From contig SVGJ01000013.1 in assembly GCA_015056415.1 (NCBI GenBank), positions 1 through 51,976 of the forward strand: DNA of 51,976 nucleotides. The letters are read 5' to 3'. The notes beneath the pieces are model-generated. The model did no database searches, was not told the origin of the DNA, and was given only the letters and a program-made list of their open reading frames with translations. This stretch comes from Clostridiales bacterium. Lineage in GTDB: Bacteria; Bacillota; Clostridia; Christensenellales; Aristaeellaceae. Position numbers and translations under genes: made by a program. This document shows, in pieces, positions 16,279-25,075 of this stretch. The first letter of the stretch is position 1. Each line of letters begins with the position of its first letter.

Positions 16279-17130
16279 TCAGTCGAAAACAGGGTCATAA
16301 TCGTCGTACCACTCCAGAAAGGAGTGTTCCTCGCCCCGCCACTTGTAGCCGGGCAGGGTGTCCATGGTCACGTTGTGAATGGCGTTGAATACGTTCTTTT
16401 CGAGGTCGGGGGTGTCCTGGCGCATCTTGCGCAGGAGCTCCTTGATCTCTTTTCTTTTGGAGCCGCCGCCCTGCTCCTCGGTCTTTTCGGTGAAGCGGCA
16501 GGCGCACTGGATGAAGTGCAGATCGTTATACCGGCTCCAGGAAATGATATCATCCTCGTGGATGCAGTACATGGGGCGGATCAGCTCCATGCCGGGGAAG
16601 TTGCGGCTGTGGAGCTTGGGCATCATGCCTTGAAGCTGCGCGCCGTAGAACATGCCCATAACGGTGGTTTCGATGACGTCGTTGAAGTGGTGGCCTAGGG
16701 CGATCTTGTTGCAGCCCAGCTGCTGGGCGCCCTTGTACAGGCAGCCCCGGCGCATACGGGCGCACAGGTAGCAGGGATTGGAGGTCTGGCTGTTGGCCAC
16801 GTCGAACACATCGGTCTCGATGATGTGGATGGGCAGCTCCATCAGGGCGGCGTTTTCCTCGATCTTCTGGCGGTTGATGGGGTTGTACCCGGGGTCCATC
16901 ACCAGAAATTCCAGCTCGAAGGGGATGTTGGTATGCCGCTGCAACTCCTGCATCAGCTTGGCCAGGAGCATGGAGTCCTTACCGCCGGAGATGCACACGG
17001 CGATCCTGTCGCCCTCCCTGACCAGTTCATACCGCTTCACCGCCACGATGAAGGGCTTCCACAGCTCCTTGCGGAACCGCTTGATGATGCTGCGCTCGAT
17101 CTTCTCGCAGGGGGTGAGGTCACGGGGCAT
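16279..17130 (-). CDS. TtcA-like PP-loop tRNA thiolation enzyme
   Basis: A 283-aa PP-loop ATPase of the TtcA/Ctu1 type, which adenylates and thiolates tRNA cytidine 32 or a related base. SGGKDS (residues 48-53) is the PP-loop; NPCYLCARMRRG has the CxxC (C120, C123), and CACRF near 205 supplies further cysteines for a 4Fe-4S cluster. GHHFNDVIETTVMGMFYG is typical of the family. The ATG at 17130 is chosen; a TTG at 17154 would add eight residues, but neither start has a strong ribosome binding site. It follows the SRP RNA gene and its downstream hairpins. The exact base modified is inferred from the family only. Confidence 0.88.
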   Translation of the reverse strand: MPRDLTPCEKIERSIIKRFRKELWKPFIVAVKRYELVREGDRIAVCISGGKDSMLLAKLMQELQRHTNIPFELEFLVMDPGYNPINRQKIEENAALMELPIHIIETDVFDVANSQTSNPCYLCARMRRGCLYKGAQQLGCNKIALGHHFNDVIETTVMGMFYGAQLQGMMPKLHSRNFPGMELIRPMYCIHEDDIISWSRYNDLHFIQCACRFTEKTEEQGGGSKRKEIKELLRKMRQDTPDLEKNVFNAIHNVTMDTLPGYKWRGEEHSFLEWYDDYDPVFD

Positions 17131-17164
17131 GAAATCAACTCTTTTCAACAGCAATCATTGGAAA

Positions 17165-17278
17165 TAAAAAAGGCGGCGCAGCTTGATCCGCGTCGCGGCG
17201 CGCCTGTTGCGCGGCGTGACCCATGGGGAAAGCGCATGGCTGGAAATCCCCGAATGGGTCAAGGGATGAAATCCCTTA
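17165..17278 (-). other. Structured GC-rich region with terminator, downstream of SRP RNA
   Basis: Between the SRP RNA terminator and ttcA the minus strand folds into several stems: AAGGGAT/ATCCCTT at about 17262-17278; TGACCCAT/ATGGGTCA enclosing GGGGA/TCCCC (about 17217-17262); then GC-rich stems ending in a run of T at 17171-17165. It may be a second terminator of the SRP transcript or a separate small RNA. It matches no RNA family I can name with confidence; no promoter of its own was found. Confidence 0.45.
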
Positions 17279-17284
17279 AAAAAA

Positions 17285-17408
17285 CCGTGCCACTCAGACT
17301 GGGCGAACCCGCAGCACATCCAGCTAACGCTTACTGCTGCTTCCGTCAGGACCTGACAGGGTTCACGCCGAAGGATCGCACGGGACCCAATCTTCATCGT
17401 GACACGGC
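17285..17408 (-). ncRNA. ffs: Signal recognition particle RNA (small bacterial type)
   Basis: About 124 nt. It contains the invariant SRP domain IV core GTCAGGTCCTGACGGAAG followed by CAGCAGTAAGCG. The 5' end GCCGTGTCAC pairs with the 3' GTGGCACGG, closing the hairpin, and a run of T follows at once. The length and lack of an Alu domain mark the small type. The 5' end is placed seven bases after the -10 box. Confidence 0.92.
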
Positions 17409-17414
17409 TTGAAT

Positions 17415-17443
17415 AGTATACTCTATTTGGCTGAAAAAAGCAA
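17415..17443 (-). promoter_or_regulatory. Promoter of SRP RNA
   Basis: Minus strand: -35 TTGCTT (17443-17438), 17-bp spacer, -10 TATACT (17420-17415). The -35 box lies only four bases beyond the metK stop. Confidence 0.75.
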
Positions 17444-17446
17444 GGG

Positions 17447-18616
<1,170 letters not shown>

Positions 18617-18640
18617 TTGTGTTTCTCCTTTGCTTTGGTC

Positions 18641-18679
18641 GGAAAAGAAAACCGCCTGTTCTGCACATGAATCAGGCGG
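18641..18679 (-). terminator. Riboswitch expression-platform terminator
   Basis: CCGCCTG (18652-18658) pairs with CAGGCGG (18673-18679), followed on the minus strand by TTTTCTTTTCC, between the SAM-I aptamer and the metK start. Confidence 0.9.
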
Positions 18680-18699
18680 GATGCAATCTTACGACTGTC

Positions 18700-18812
18700 C
18701 TTATCTGCCAGCGCGCCCGGTGCGGGCCTGTGCTGCGCTGTGGGATTTGGCACCAAGCATACGCCGGTTGCCGTGACTTCATCGGGCCCATCCCTCCGTC
18801 ACTCATGATAAG
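18700..18812 (-). promoter_or_regulatory. SAM-I (S-box) riboswitch aptamer
   Basis: The minus strand has the S-box layout: P1 CTTATC (18812-18807) with GATAAG (18705-18700), the conserved GACGGAGGGATGGGCCCGAT and GAAGTCACGGCAACC blocks, and GGTGCCAAATCC. With the terminator at 18641-18679 it forms an OFF switch for metK when S-adenosylmethionine is plentiful. Confidence 0.96.
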
Positions 18813-18832
18813 GTATTCAGTTACCGCCTTGC

Positions 18833-18861
18833 ATCATAGCACACAAGGCTCCGGCTGTCAA
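18833..18861 (-). promoter_or_regulatory. Promoter of metK leader
   Basis: Minus strand: consensus -35 TTGACA (18861-18856), 17-bp spacer, -10 TATGAT (18838-18833). Confidence 0.8.
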
Positions 18862-18886
18862 GGGTTGTAAAAGAATATAGGGTGAA

Positions 18887-18915
18887 TTGACAAGGGGAGA
18901 TTCATCAATTATAGT
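18887..18915 (+). promoter_or_regulatory. Promoter of the 18942 gene
   Basis: Plus strand: consensus -35 TTGACA (18887-18892), 17-bp spacer, -10 TATAGT (18910-18915). Confidence 0.75.
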
Positions 18916-18941
18916 AGTAGCATCTGAAAGGGGTGAGACCA

Positions 18942-19538
18942 GTGGCCAGAAAGGCGCTGAAGATCATACTCGGCACGCTGCTTGCGGTGGTGCTGGTGGC
19001 TGTTTTCTATGTGGCGGTGGTGCTGGGTCATCCCCAGGAAAATCCCGAAAAGGTAGTCGTTTCGCAGGATCAGCCGGTGCTGACGGCCTCGCCCGCGCAG
19101 TCGTTGACCACTGCCGCCGGGCTGGAAGCCATGCTGCAGGTGTTTCCTGTTCCCGCGCTTTACGCTGTGGAGGGAAGTGAGCTGACCCTGACCGCCGGCA
19201 TGAGCTACGACGCCGCCTACGAGGACGGCTTCGCCCGGATCATGCTGCTGAATTACTCTACCCAGCTGAACGGACAGACGGTGCAGCTGAGCGTGCAGTC
19301 CATCTACCCGGCGCGGGCGCTGGAGTTTGTGCCCAAGGGCGATTATCACATCGCCGGTGTGGCAGGCCAGCCCCTGGCGGGCATGCAGTCCGTCCGCATG
19401 GAGGATGGCACGGGCATCCGCCTGCACGCCCAGGCGGCTGAGGGCATCTATGTGCTGACTGTGCCGGTGCTGACGGCGGACGAGCTGGCGGCGGTGACCC
19501 GTTCGCTGCAGCTGTACGCGCCACGGGAGGAAAACTGA
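18942..19538 (+). CDS. Membrane-anchored extracytoplasmic protein, unknown
   Basis: A 198-aa protein with a basic N-terminus (ARKALK) and one hydrophobic segment (about residues 9-29, LGTLLAVVLVAVFYVAVVLG), probably an uncleaved anchor; the remaining 165 residues lie outside. No cysteine follows the helix, so it is not a lipoprotein. The exterior part shows no known motif; it ends in a segment (LTADELAAVTRSLQLYA) like those closing DUF4367-type domains, but this is weak. The GTG at 18942 is chosen because GAAAGGGG lies eight bases upstream; the GTG at 18933 overlaps that site. It overlaps the kinase gene by one base (TGATG), so the two are translationally coupled. Confidence 0.75.
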   Translation: MARKALKIILGTLLAVVLVAVFYVAVVLGHPQENPEKVVVSQDQPVLTASPAQSLTTAAGLEAMLQVFPVPALYAVEGSELTLTAGMSYDAAYEDGFARIMLLNYSTQLNGQTVQLSVQSIYPARALEFVPKGDYHIAGVAGQPLAGMQSVRMEDGTGIRLHAQAAEGIYVLTVPVLTADELAAVTRSLQLYAPREEN

Positions 19539-20023
19539 TGGCGAAGGTGATCATGCTCATAGGCCGGATCTGCAGCGGCAAGACAACCTATGCCCGCCGG
19601 ATCGAAACGGAGGAACAGGCGGTTCGCCTTTCCTGCGATGAATTGATGCAGACCGTCTTCCCCGAACCGCTGGGCGACCGGTATGATATGTACGCCCGGC
19701 GGTGCATCCATTACCTGTACCACCTGGGCAGGCAGCTGGTGCTGGACGGCGTGAGTGTGGTGATGGACATGGGCTGCTGGACACGCGGGGACCGCCGGGA
19801 GGCCGCGGCGTTCTTCCGGGACGTGGAGGTGGACTGGCGCTACCTGGACGTTCCGCGGGAGGAGTGGCAGCGGCGCATCGCCTGCCGCAACAGGGCGGTG
19901 GCGGAGGGCCGGGCCAACCTGGATGAGTATTATATCGACGAGGGATTGCTGGCAAAGGCTGATGCCCTGTTTGAGCCTCCTGCGCAGGAGGAAGGGCTGA
20001 CGCTGACGGTGATTTCCCAATGA
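19538..20023 (+). CDS. P-loop kinase-like ATP-binding protein (AAA_33 type)
   Basis: A 161-aa protein with Walker A GRICSGKTT (residues 9-17), LSCDELMQ after the first helix, VVMDMGCWTR as a Walker B-like strand, and the lid arginines RRIACRNR near 114. This is the layout of the small kinases of the AAA_33/zeta-toxin/chloramphenicol-phosphotransferase group, which phosphorylate small molecules. There is no antitoxin partner, so a toxin role is unlikely. The ATG at 19538 overlaps the upstream stop. A terminator follows. The substrate is unknown. Confidence 0.85.
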   Translation: MAKVIMLIGRICSGKTTYARRIETEEQAVRLSCDELMQTVFPEPLGDRYDMYARRCIHYLYHLGRQLVLDGVSVVMDMGCWTRGDRREAAAFFRDVEVDWRYLDVPREEWQRRIACRNRAVAEGRANLDEYYIDEGLLAKADALFEPPAQEEGLTLTVISQ

Positions 20024-20027
20024 ATGA

Positions 20028-20055
20028 GACAGCGGCTTTGCGCGGCTGTCTTTTT
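20028..20055 (+). terminator. Terminator after kinase gene
   Basis: GACAGCGGC (20028-20036) pairs with GCGGCTGTC (20042-20050) with one mismatch, followed by TTTTTC. Confidence 0.8.
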
Positions 20056-20085
20056 CATGTATGCGAGAGGTTTCCTGCGGGGAAT

Positions 20086-20116
20086 TGTCGAAATTCTTCT
20101 TACTATTTTGTATAAG
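20086..20116 (+). promoter_or_regulatory. Possible Spo0A-linked promoter of MBL-comEC operon
   Basis: TTGTCGAAATT at 20085-20095 contains the 0A box TGTCGAA, and TATAAG at 20111-20116 may be the -10. The box falls roughly at -35, as at Spo0A-activated promoters. A 7-base match alone is expected by chance several times per window, so this is tentative. Confidence 0.35.
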
Positions 20117-20130
20117 AGGGAGCTGATCCC

Positions 20131-20859
20131 GTGAAGCTGATCTGTCTGGGCGTGAACGGTCCTTTTCCGGCGCCGGAGGGAGCCACCTCCGGTTACCTGG
20201 CGAGCCATGGAAATACCGGCCTGCAGCTGGATATGGGCAGCGGCACCCTGGCTGCGCTGACGCGCCATACCGCGCCTGAGCAGTTGACGGCGCTGCTGCT
20301 TTCCCACTGGCATTATGACCATTGCAGCGATGTGTTGCCCCTGATCTACCGCATGGAAAGCCTGATGGCCCAGGGCGTGGCCCCGCTGAATGTGTACGCG
20401 CCGATGGACGAAGGCTCGCCGGTGCGACAGGCGCTGCTGGCCAGCCCGGCCTTCAGCCTGCATGAGGTCAAGCCGGGCGATACCCTGCAGTTGGGGGACG
20501 TGCAGGTACAGGTGGGCCTGGCCCGGCATCCTGTGCCTGCGGTGATGTACCGCTTGACTGCCGATGGCCGCAGCCTGTGCTACACCGGCGACACCAATGT
20601 GGTGGAGGGCATGGAGGATTTCGCCCGGGGCTGCGATCTGCTGCTGGTAGACGGGCTGTTTCCGGCGGGGGCATGGAACGAGAGCAAGCCCCATCTGTCC
20701 GCGGCGCTGGCGGCAAGACTGGCCAATGACGCGCAGGCAGGCCGGGTCGTGATCACGCACCTGAACCCGGGCATTGATCCCGTGGGTCTGCTGGCCGAGG
20801 CGCGGGCGGTGCGCCCCGACGCGCTGCTGGCGGAGCGGTTCGCCTCCTACGAGGTATGA
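20131..20859 (+). CDS. Metallo-beta-lactamase-fold hydrolase (RNase Z-like)
   Basis: A 242-aa cytoplasmic MBL-fold enzyme. The dinuclear zinc motif is SHWHYDH (H59, H61, D63, H64); ARHPVPAVMYRL supplies the next His, SLCYTGDT the bridging Asp, and VITHLNPG the last His. The overall form is that of the RNase Z-like/phosphodiesterase branch (Lactamase_B_2), but it lacks the long tRNA-binding arm, so a role in tRNA maturation is doubtful. The start is GTG 20131 behind GGGAG. It overlaps comEC by four bases (ATGA), making it the first gene of the MBL-comEC-holA operon. Confidence 0.88.
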   Translation: MKLICLGVNGPFPAPEGATSGYLASHGNTGLQLDMGSGTLAALTRHTAPEQLTALLLSHWHYDHCSDVLPLIYRMESLMAQGVAPLNVYAPMDEGSPVRQALLASPAFSLHEVKPGDTLQLGDVQVQVGLARHPVPAVMYRLTADGRSLCYTGDTNVVEGMEDFARGCDLLLVDGLFPAGAWNESKPHLSAALAARLANDAQAGRVVITHLNPGIDPVGLLAEARAVRPDALLAERFASYEV

Positions 20860-23102
20860 CCCACCGGGATTACGCGTGGCTGGCGCCTGTTGCGGCGCTG
20901 GCATTGGCGGCAGGCATATGGATCGGACGGTCGGCGGCGGGGTGGCTGGTGTTCATTCCCTTGCTGCTGTGCGCCGCCGCGGCCTGCTGGCTGCTCAGGT
21001 GGCCCCAGCGCTTCGCGGCGGTACAGGCCGTGGTGCTTGCCGTCGGCTGCCTGCTGGGCTACGCTGCTTATCATCCCTCGCTGCCCCGGGAGGGCGAGTA
21101 TACTGTTTCCGGTGTGGTGGCGGAGGAGATCCGCCTGCGGGAGGATGGTCAGGTGCGTACGCTTCTGCGGGGCGTGAGGCTCAATGGACAGTCTCTGTTG
21201 AGCGGTGCCTACTGGTCGTTTTATCTCCGGGAGGGAGAAACCCTGCCGGAGGGCCTTGCCCCGGGCTGCAGCGTGACGCTGACGGCCAGGGTGTATCATC
21301 CTTCCCCGGCCAGCAATCCAGGCGGCTATGATTTCCGGGAGTACCTTCTGCAAAAGAACGTGACCATCGGCGTTTACGGCGTGGAGGAGCTTCACACAGC
21401 CGATGGCTGGCATCCGCTGGGGATCGCCGCAGCGATCCGCCACAGCCTGACGCAGGGGCTGATCAGCGCCATGGGCGAAACGGCGGGCGGATATGCCTCC
21501 ACCATGCTGCTGGGCAGCCAGCACCTCATCCCGGATGAGGACAGGCAGGCCTTCAGCCGGCTGGGCATTGCCCATATCCTGTCGGTGTCGGGCTTCCATG
21601 TAAGCGTGCTGGCCGGCCTGGTGAACTGGCTTTTCCGGCGGCTGAGGCTGTCCCGCAAGGCGCGGTTCTGGAGCAGCGGCGCTTTACTGGCTTTCTATTG
21701 CCTGCTGGCGGGGCTCAGCGCGCCGGTGATCCGCGCGGCGCTGCTGTTCCTGCTGTATGAGTTCGGCGCGCTGCGGCACCGGCAGCGAAGCAGCCTGCAC
21801 CTTTTGTGCGTTTCCTTCCTGGCGCAGCTGCTGGTTTCGCCGGTGCAGCTTACCAGCATGAGCTTCCACCTGACCTACGGCGCCATGCTGGGACTGACGC
21901 TGGTCACGCCCTGGTTATGCTCGCTGTGGGAGCCCAGACGCTTCAGGCGGGTATGGAGTACTTTGTGCGCCGCGCTGGGCGCCCAGGTGGGCGTGCTGCT
22001 GCCGGGATTGTATTGGTTCCAGGAGCTGCCCGTGCTCGGCATTCTGCTGAATACGGTGGTGCTTGGCGCTGCCACGGGGCTGATCATCCTGTGCTGGGTG
22101 GTGCTGTTCCTTCTGCCTGTTCCCGCGCTGGCGACTTTCGTGGGACAGTTGACGGCAGGATTGATGAATGGTATGCTGGTAGCGGTGGGGGAAATGAGCA
22201 GCTGGCCGGGCATCACCATATGGACATGCCAGGGCGGCCTGCTTACCGCAGCGGCCTGGGCTGCGCTGCTGCTGGCCATGAGCTGGTGGTGGCCGGGAAG
22301 GCGCCGCTGGCTGGGCCTTGTGCTGAGCGTAGTGGTGCTGGCGGCCTCGGTGTATCCGTGGCCGGATACAGGCAGCCGGTATGTGCAGCTCAGCGTGGGC
22401 GAGGCCGACGCGGCTGTTTTGCAGGATCAGGGCTACCATGTGGCTATCGATACCGGCGAGGACGGCGAGGAGCTGGCGGGCTATTTGCACCAGCGGCGCA
22501 TCAGCCTGGATGCTCTGGTGCTGACGCACCTGCATACCGACCATGCCGGAGGCGTGGCGGAGTTGATGAGCCGTGACATTCCCATCAAAACCTGCTACCT
22601 GCCCTGGGACGCCCTGGAGACCCAGGCGGATGAAGATGTGATGGATATGCTGGCGGAACTGGCCGCTTCAGGCACGGAGCTGGTGGAGCTGGGCCGGGGT
22701 GAAAGGATCGAACTGCCCAACGGCAGCATCACCGTACTGTGGCCGGAGGCGGGCAAAGTCCGCCAGGAGCAGGAGGCCAACGAGTCCTCGCTGACGCTGC
22801 TGGCAGAGGTCAGGGGCAGCACGCTGCTGCTCACTGGCGACCTTTCCGGCACATACGAAATGTACGCCGCCGCCCCTGCAGATGTGCTGAAGGCGGCGCA
22901 TCATGGATCGGAAAACAGCACCTCGCAGGAGTTCCTTCAGGCCGTGGCGCCGGAAATGCTGATCCTCTCCTGCGGGGACGAGGCAAGGAGCCTCTCTATG
23001 GAGGAGCGGCGGGGCGATATCCCCATGGCCGATACGCGCAGGGACGGCTGCATCACCATCGAATTTCAAACAGACGGCTTCAACGTGGAGACCATGTGGT
23101 GA
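20856..23102 (+). CDS. comEC: DNA uptake channel ComEC/Rec2
   Basis: A 748-aa integral membrane protein that carries single-stranded DNA across the cytoplasmic membrane during transformation. In order: N-terminal helices (about residues 8-70), an OB-fold-like DUF4131 region (80-180), the competence domain with SRLGIAHILSVSGFHVSVLAG (about 230-250) and many helices to about 500, then an MBL-fold domain with THLHTDHAGG (about 556) and LTGDLSG, as in full-length ComEC. It starts inside the stop of the MBL gene. holA follows 15 bases later, the common Firmicutes pairing. No other com gene is in the window. Confidence 0.94.
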   Translation: MTHRDYAWLAPVAALALAAGIWIGRSAAGWLVFIPLLLCAAAACWLLRWPQRFAAVQAVVLAVGCLLGYAAYHPSLPREGEYTVSGVVAEEIRLREDGQVRTLLRGVRLNGQSLLSGAYWSFYLREGETLPEGLAPGCSVTLTARVYHPSPASNPGGYDFREYLLQKNVTIGVYGVEELHTADGWHPLGIAAAIRHSLTQGLISAMGETAGGYASTMLLGSQHLIPDEDRQAFSRLGIAHILSVSGFHVSVLAGLVNWLFRRLRLSRKARFWSSGALLAFYCLLAGLSAPVIRAALLFLLYEFGALRHRQRSSLHLLCVSFLAQLLVSPVQLTSMSFHLTYGAMLGLTLVTPWLCSLWEPRRFRRVWSTLCAALGAQVGVLLPGLYWFQELPVLGILLNTVVLGAATGLIILCWVVLFLLPVPALATFVGQLTAGLMNGMLVAVGEMSSWPGITIWTCQGGLLTAAAWAALLLAMSWWWPGRRRWLGLVLSVVVLAASVYPWPDTGSRYVQLSVGEADAAVLQDQGYHVAIDTGEDGEELAGYLHQRRISLDALVLTHLHTDHAGGVAELMSRDIPIKTCYLPWDALETQADEDVMDMLAELAASGTELVELGRGERIELPNGSITVLWPEAGKVRQEQEANESSLTLLAEVRGSTLLLTGDLSGTYEMYAAAPADVLKAAHHGSENSTSQEFLQAVAPEMLILSCGDEARSLSMEERRGDIPMADTRRDGCITIEFQTDGFNVETMW

Positions 23103-23117
23103 GCCGGAGGAAGGCAT

Positions 23118-24137
23118 ATGGATCGCAAGGAGTTTATGCAGGCCATCAAGGAGGGCCGGGTGCGGGGGGCGTACCTGCTGGAGGGCACGGAGGAGAACAT
23201 CAAGGCCGCCGCGCTTACGGCGCTGCGCAAGAAGCTCCTGCCCGAAGGCCTGGAGGAGCTGAACGAGAACCTGATGGACAACCCGGCTACCGACGCGCTG
23301 ATCGCCGCGGCGGAAACGCTGCCCTTTCTGGCGGACCAGCGACTGGTGGTGGTGCGGGAGCATCCGGCCCTCGCCGGCAGGACCGAGGCGGACGACAAGC
23401 TGCTGGATTACCTGCAGCACGTGCCGGAAAGCTGCGTGCTGGTGTTCATGCAGCGTGGCAAGGCGGATGCGCGCAAGAAGCTCTACAAAGCGGTGCAGAA
23501 GCACGGCTCGGTGGTCTCCTTTGCCCAGTTGAATGATGTGGAGCTGAATCAGTGGATCATCCGGGCCTTTGCGGGCATGGGCAAGCAGTGCTCACAGCAG
23601 ACTGCCTCGCTCCTGGCCTTCACCGTGGGCAATGACACGGCGCTGCTGCGCATGGAGATGGAGAAGCTCGCGGCCCTTTCCGGCGAGAGAAGCGACATCC
23701 TGGATGAGGACGTGCGCGCCGTATCCACCCGATCCATCGAGTGTACCGTGTTCGAAATGGTGGACGCGGTGGTGGCCGGACAGGAGGGCAAGGCCTTCGG
23801 GCTTCTGCGGGATATGCTGGTGAGCGGCTCCGACCGCATCGGCATCCTGGCCATGCTTTTGAGGCAGTACCGGCTTCTGCAGCACGTGAAGATCATGCAG
23901 TTTGAAAAGAAATCTCCCCAGGAGATCAAGCAGCGGCTGGGCGTCGCTCCCTTTGCGGCGGATCGGTGCATCCGCCAGGCGCAGGCTTATTCCGGACGGG
24001 AGGTCAAGCAGGCGGTGGACATCTGCCTGAACACGGAATACCGCATCAAGAGCGGTCATATGAACCAGGAAGGCTCGCTGGAGGCGGCCATGCTGGAAAT
24101 TTTTGCGCTGCGTCACCGCCGCGCACAGGGAGGCTAA
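23118..24137 (+). CDS. holA: DNA polymerase III delta subunit
   Basis: A 339-aa clamp-loader delta subunit, which opens the sliding clamp. YLLEGTEENIKAAAL near the N-terminus replaces the usual GxExxL start of the AAA+-like domain; ETLPFLADQRLVVVRE (about 56-71) and FEMVDAVVAGQEGKAFGLLRDML (about 215-237) are typical of HolA. The C-terminal helical collar ends with SGHMNQEGSLEAAMLEI. The ATG at 23118 has GGAGG upstream. It is 15 bases after comEC and two before the next membrane gene, so co-transcribed with both. Confidence 0.93.
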   Translation: MDRKEFMQAIKEGRVRGAYLLEGTEENIKAAALTALRKKLLPEGLEELNENLMDNPATDALIAAAETLPFLADQRLVVVREHPALAGRTEADDKLLDYLQHVPESCVLVFMQRGKADARKKLYKAVQKHGSVVSFAQLNDVELNQWIIRAFAGMGKQCSQQTASLLAFTVGNDTALLRMEMEKLAALSGERSDILDEDVRAVSTRSIECTVFEMVDAVVAGQEGKAFGLLRDMLVSGSDRIGILAMLLRQYRLLQHVKIMQFEKKSPQEIKQRLGVAPFAADRCIRQAQAYSGREVKQAVDICLNTEYRIKSGHMNQEGSLEAAMLEIFALRHRRAQGG

Positions 24138-24139
24138 TC

Positions 24140-24733
24140 ATGCGTCGCCGGGAAATGCTGAATCTTTTCGTTACCGAATATCAAGCGGATCCTGCCACGG
24201 GCAAGGAGAAACGCGTGGCCCGCTACATCGGCCCCTGGTACACCCTGGAAAAGCAGCCGCGCCGTGCCTGCACCCTCAAATGCGCCGCCGGCTGGCTGCT
24301 GTGCCTGGCGGCGTTCATCACTGCCGGTATGATCCCCTCGTGGGCAGGCCTGTGCAATTATGTGGTGCCGTGGTACATCCTGTGCCTGCTGCCTTTGTTC
24401 TATCTGCTGCTGGGCGTCATCAAGCTGGCCCGCCTCAAGCCGGAATTCACCGCGGTGGACGAGTCTGAGAGCCTGGGCTACATCAGGGCCAGTAGCCTTG
24501 GCCTGGCGGCGCTGGGCGGGCTGTGGAGCATCACCACGGTGATCTTCCTGCTGGCGACGGATCGCGCCATGACCCTGCCCCAGGAGCTGATCTTCCTGGG
24601 CTGCGGCGTTGTGACGGCGACGATGGGCGTGCTGGCGTATCTCGCCGCAAGGCGCGCGCCTGTGCAGGCAAAAGAAAAAGAAGCAGCCGCTGAGACTGCT
24701 CCTGAAACCACGGGGGAAGAGATTATTTCTTGA
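24140..24733 (+). CDS. Four-helix membrane protein, unknown
   Basis: A 197-aa protein. A soluble N-terminal part (RRREMLNLFVTEYQADPATGKEKRVARYIGP) precedes four hydrophobic helices at about residues 49-68, 73-93, 116-135 and 147-167, then an acidic Ala/Glu-rich tail. No family is recognised. The ATG at 24140 lies six bases after GGGAGG and two after the holA stop. Its last 11 bases overlap the 3' end of the convergent small gene on the other strand. Confidence 0.75.
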   Translation: MRRREMLNLFVTEYQADPATGKEKRVARYIGPWYTLEKQPRRACTLKCAAGWLLCLAAFITAGMIPSWAGLCNYVVPWYILCLLPLFYLLLGVIKLARLKPEFTAVDESESLGYIRASSLGLAALGGLWSITTVIFLLATDRAMTLPQELIFLGCGVVTATMGVLAYLAARRAPVQAKEKEAAAETAPETTGEEIIS

Positions 24734-24959
24734 AGATGTTCTTGATGGCGCCCAGAATGCCGGAGGCCTTCTTGCCGGCCTGATCAAGGTTCAGCTTGGC
24801 CTTCACGGCTTCTACCACGGCGTTGATCTTGTCGTCGGGCAGGTCCACGTTCAGCAGGCCCTCCAGGGTCTTGACGGGATCGGCGGTGAACTTGGCGATC
24901 AGGTTATCGTTGCCCTCCAGCTTGGCCATCACATCGGAAATGATCTTCTGAATATCCAT
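24723..24959 (-). CDS. 78-aa small helical protein with LPDD motif, unknown
   Basis: A 78-aa protein, all helix by appearance: an N-terminal segment (DIQKIISDVMAKLEGNDNLI), a central FTADPVKTLEGLLNVDLPDDKI (residues 24-45), and a basic amphipathic C-terminus, SGILGAIKNIFKK. The DP...L...LPDD pattern loosely recalls leader peptides of ribosomally made natural products (NHLP/Nif11 style), but no modifying enzyme is adjacent, so this is only a resemblance. The ATG at 24959 lies seven bases after AAAGGAA. An upstream extension to 25061 would run through the promoter and is rejected. It is divergent from the XRE gene, with shared promoters and operators. Confidence 0.75.
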   Translation of the reverse strand: MDIQKIISDVMAKLEGNDNLIAKFTADPVKTLEGLLNVDLPDDKINAVVEAVKAKLNLDQAGKKASGILGAIKNIFKK

Positions 24960-24975
24960 GCGAATCGTTCCTTTC

Positions 24976-25004
24976 TTGCGGTATACCGCTGTATACAGTA
25001 TAGA
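24976..25004 (+). promoter_or_regulatory. Promoter of XRE gene, with operator in spacer
   Basis: Plus strand: -35 TTGCGG (24976-24981), 17-bp spacer, -10 TATAGA (24999-25004). Most of the spacer is occupied by the tandem palindromes at 24978-24998. Confidence 0.55.
24978..24998. promoter_or_regulatory. Tandem palindromic operators of the divergon
   Basis: Two perfect palindromes share one base: GCGGTATACCGC (24978-24989) and CTGTATACAG (24989-24998), both centred on GTATAC and 10.5 bp apart, one helical turn. They lie in the spacer of the plus promoter and over the start region of the minus one. A binding site for the XRE protein is likely by position. Confidence 0.65.
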
Positions 25005-25025
25005 AGAAAACGAAGGAAAATTCAA
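24997..25025 (-). promoter_or_regulatory. Promoter of 78-aa protein gene
   Basis: Minus strand: -35 TTGAAT (25025-25020), 17-bp spacer, -10 TATACT (25002-24997). Its -10 overlaps the -10 of the opposing XRE promoter, so only one can be occupied at a time. Confidence 0.6.
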
Positions 25026-25075
25026 GGAAACAAAAAGAAAGTTCACGCAAATGTCACACAAGGAGGAGAAAAACT

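Noticed and set aside
19538-20023. Zeta-toxin of a toxin-antitoxin pair
   Set aside because: The P-loop fold is shared with many small kinases and there is no small antitoxin gene beside it; the coupled upstream gene encodes an exported protein.
24723-24959. 78-aa protein as a RiPP precursor
   Set aside because: Only loose resemblance to NHLP/Nif11-type leaders; no modification, transport or protease genes adjoin it, and the radical SAM gene is 19 kb away.
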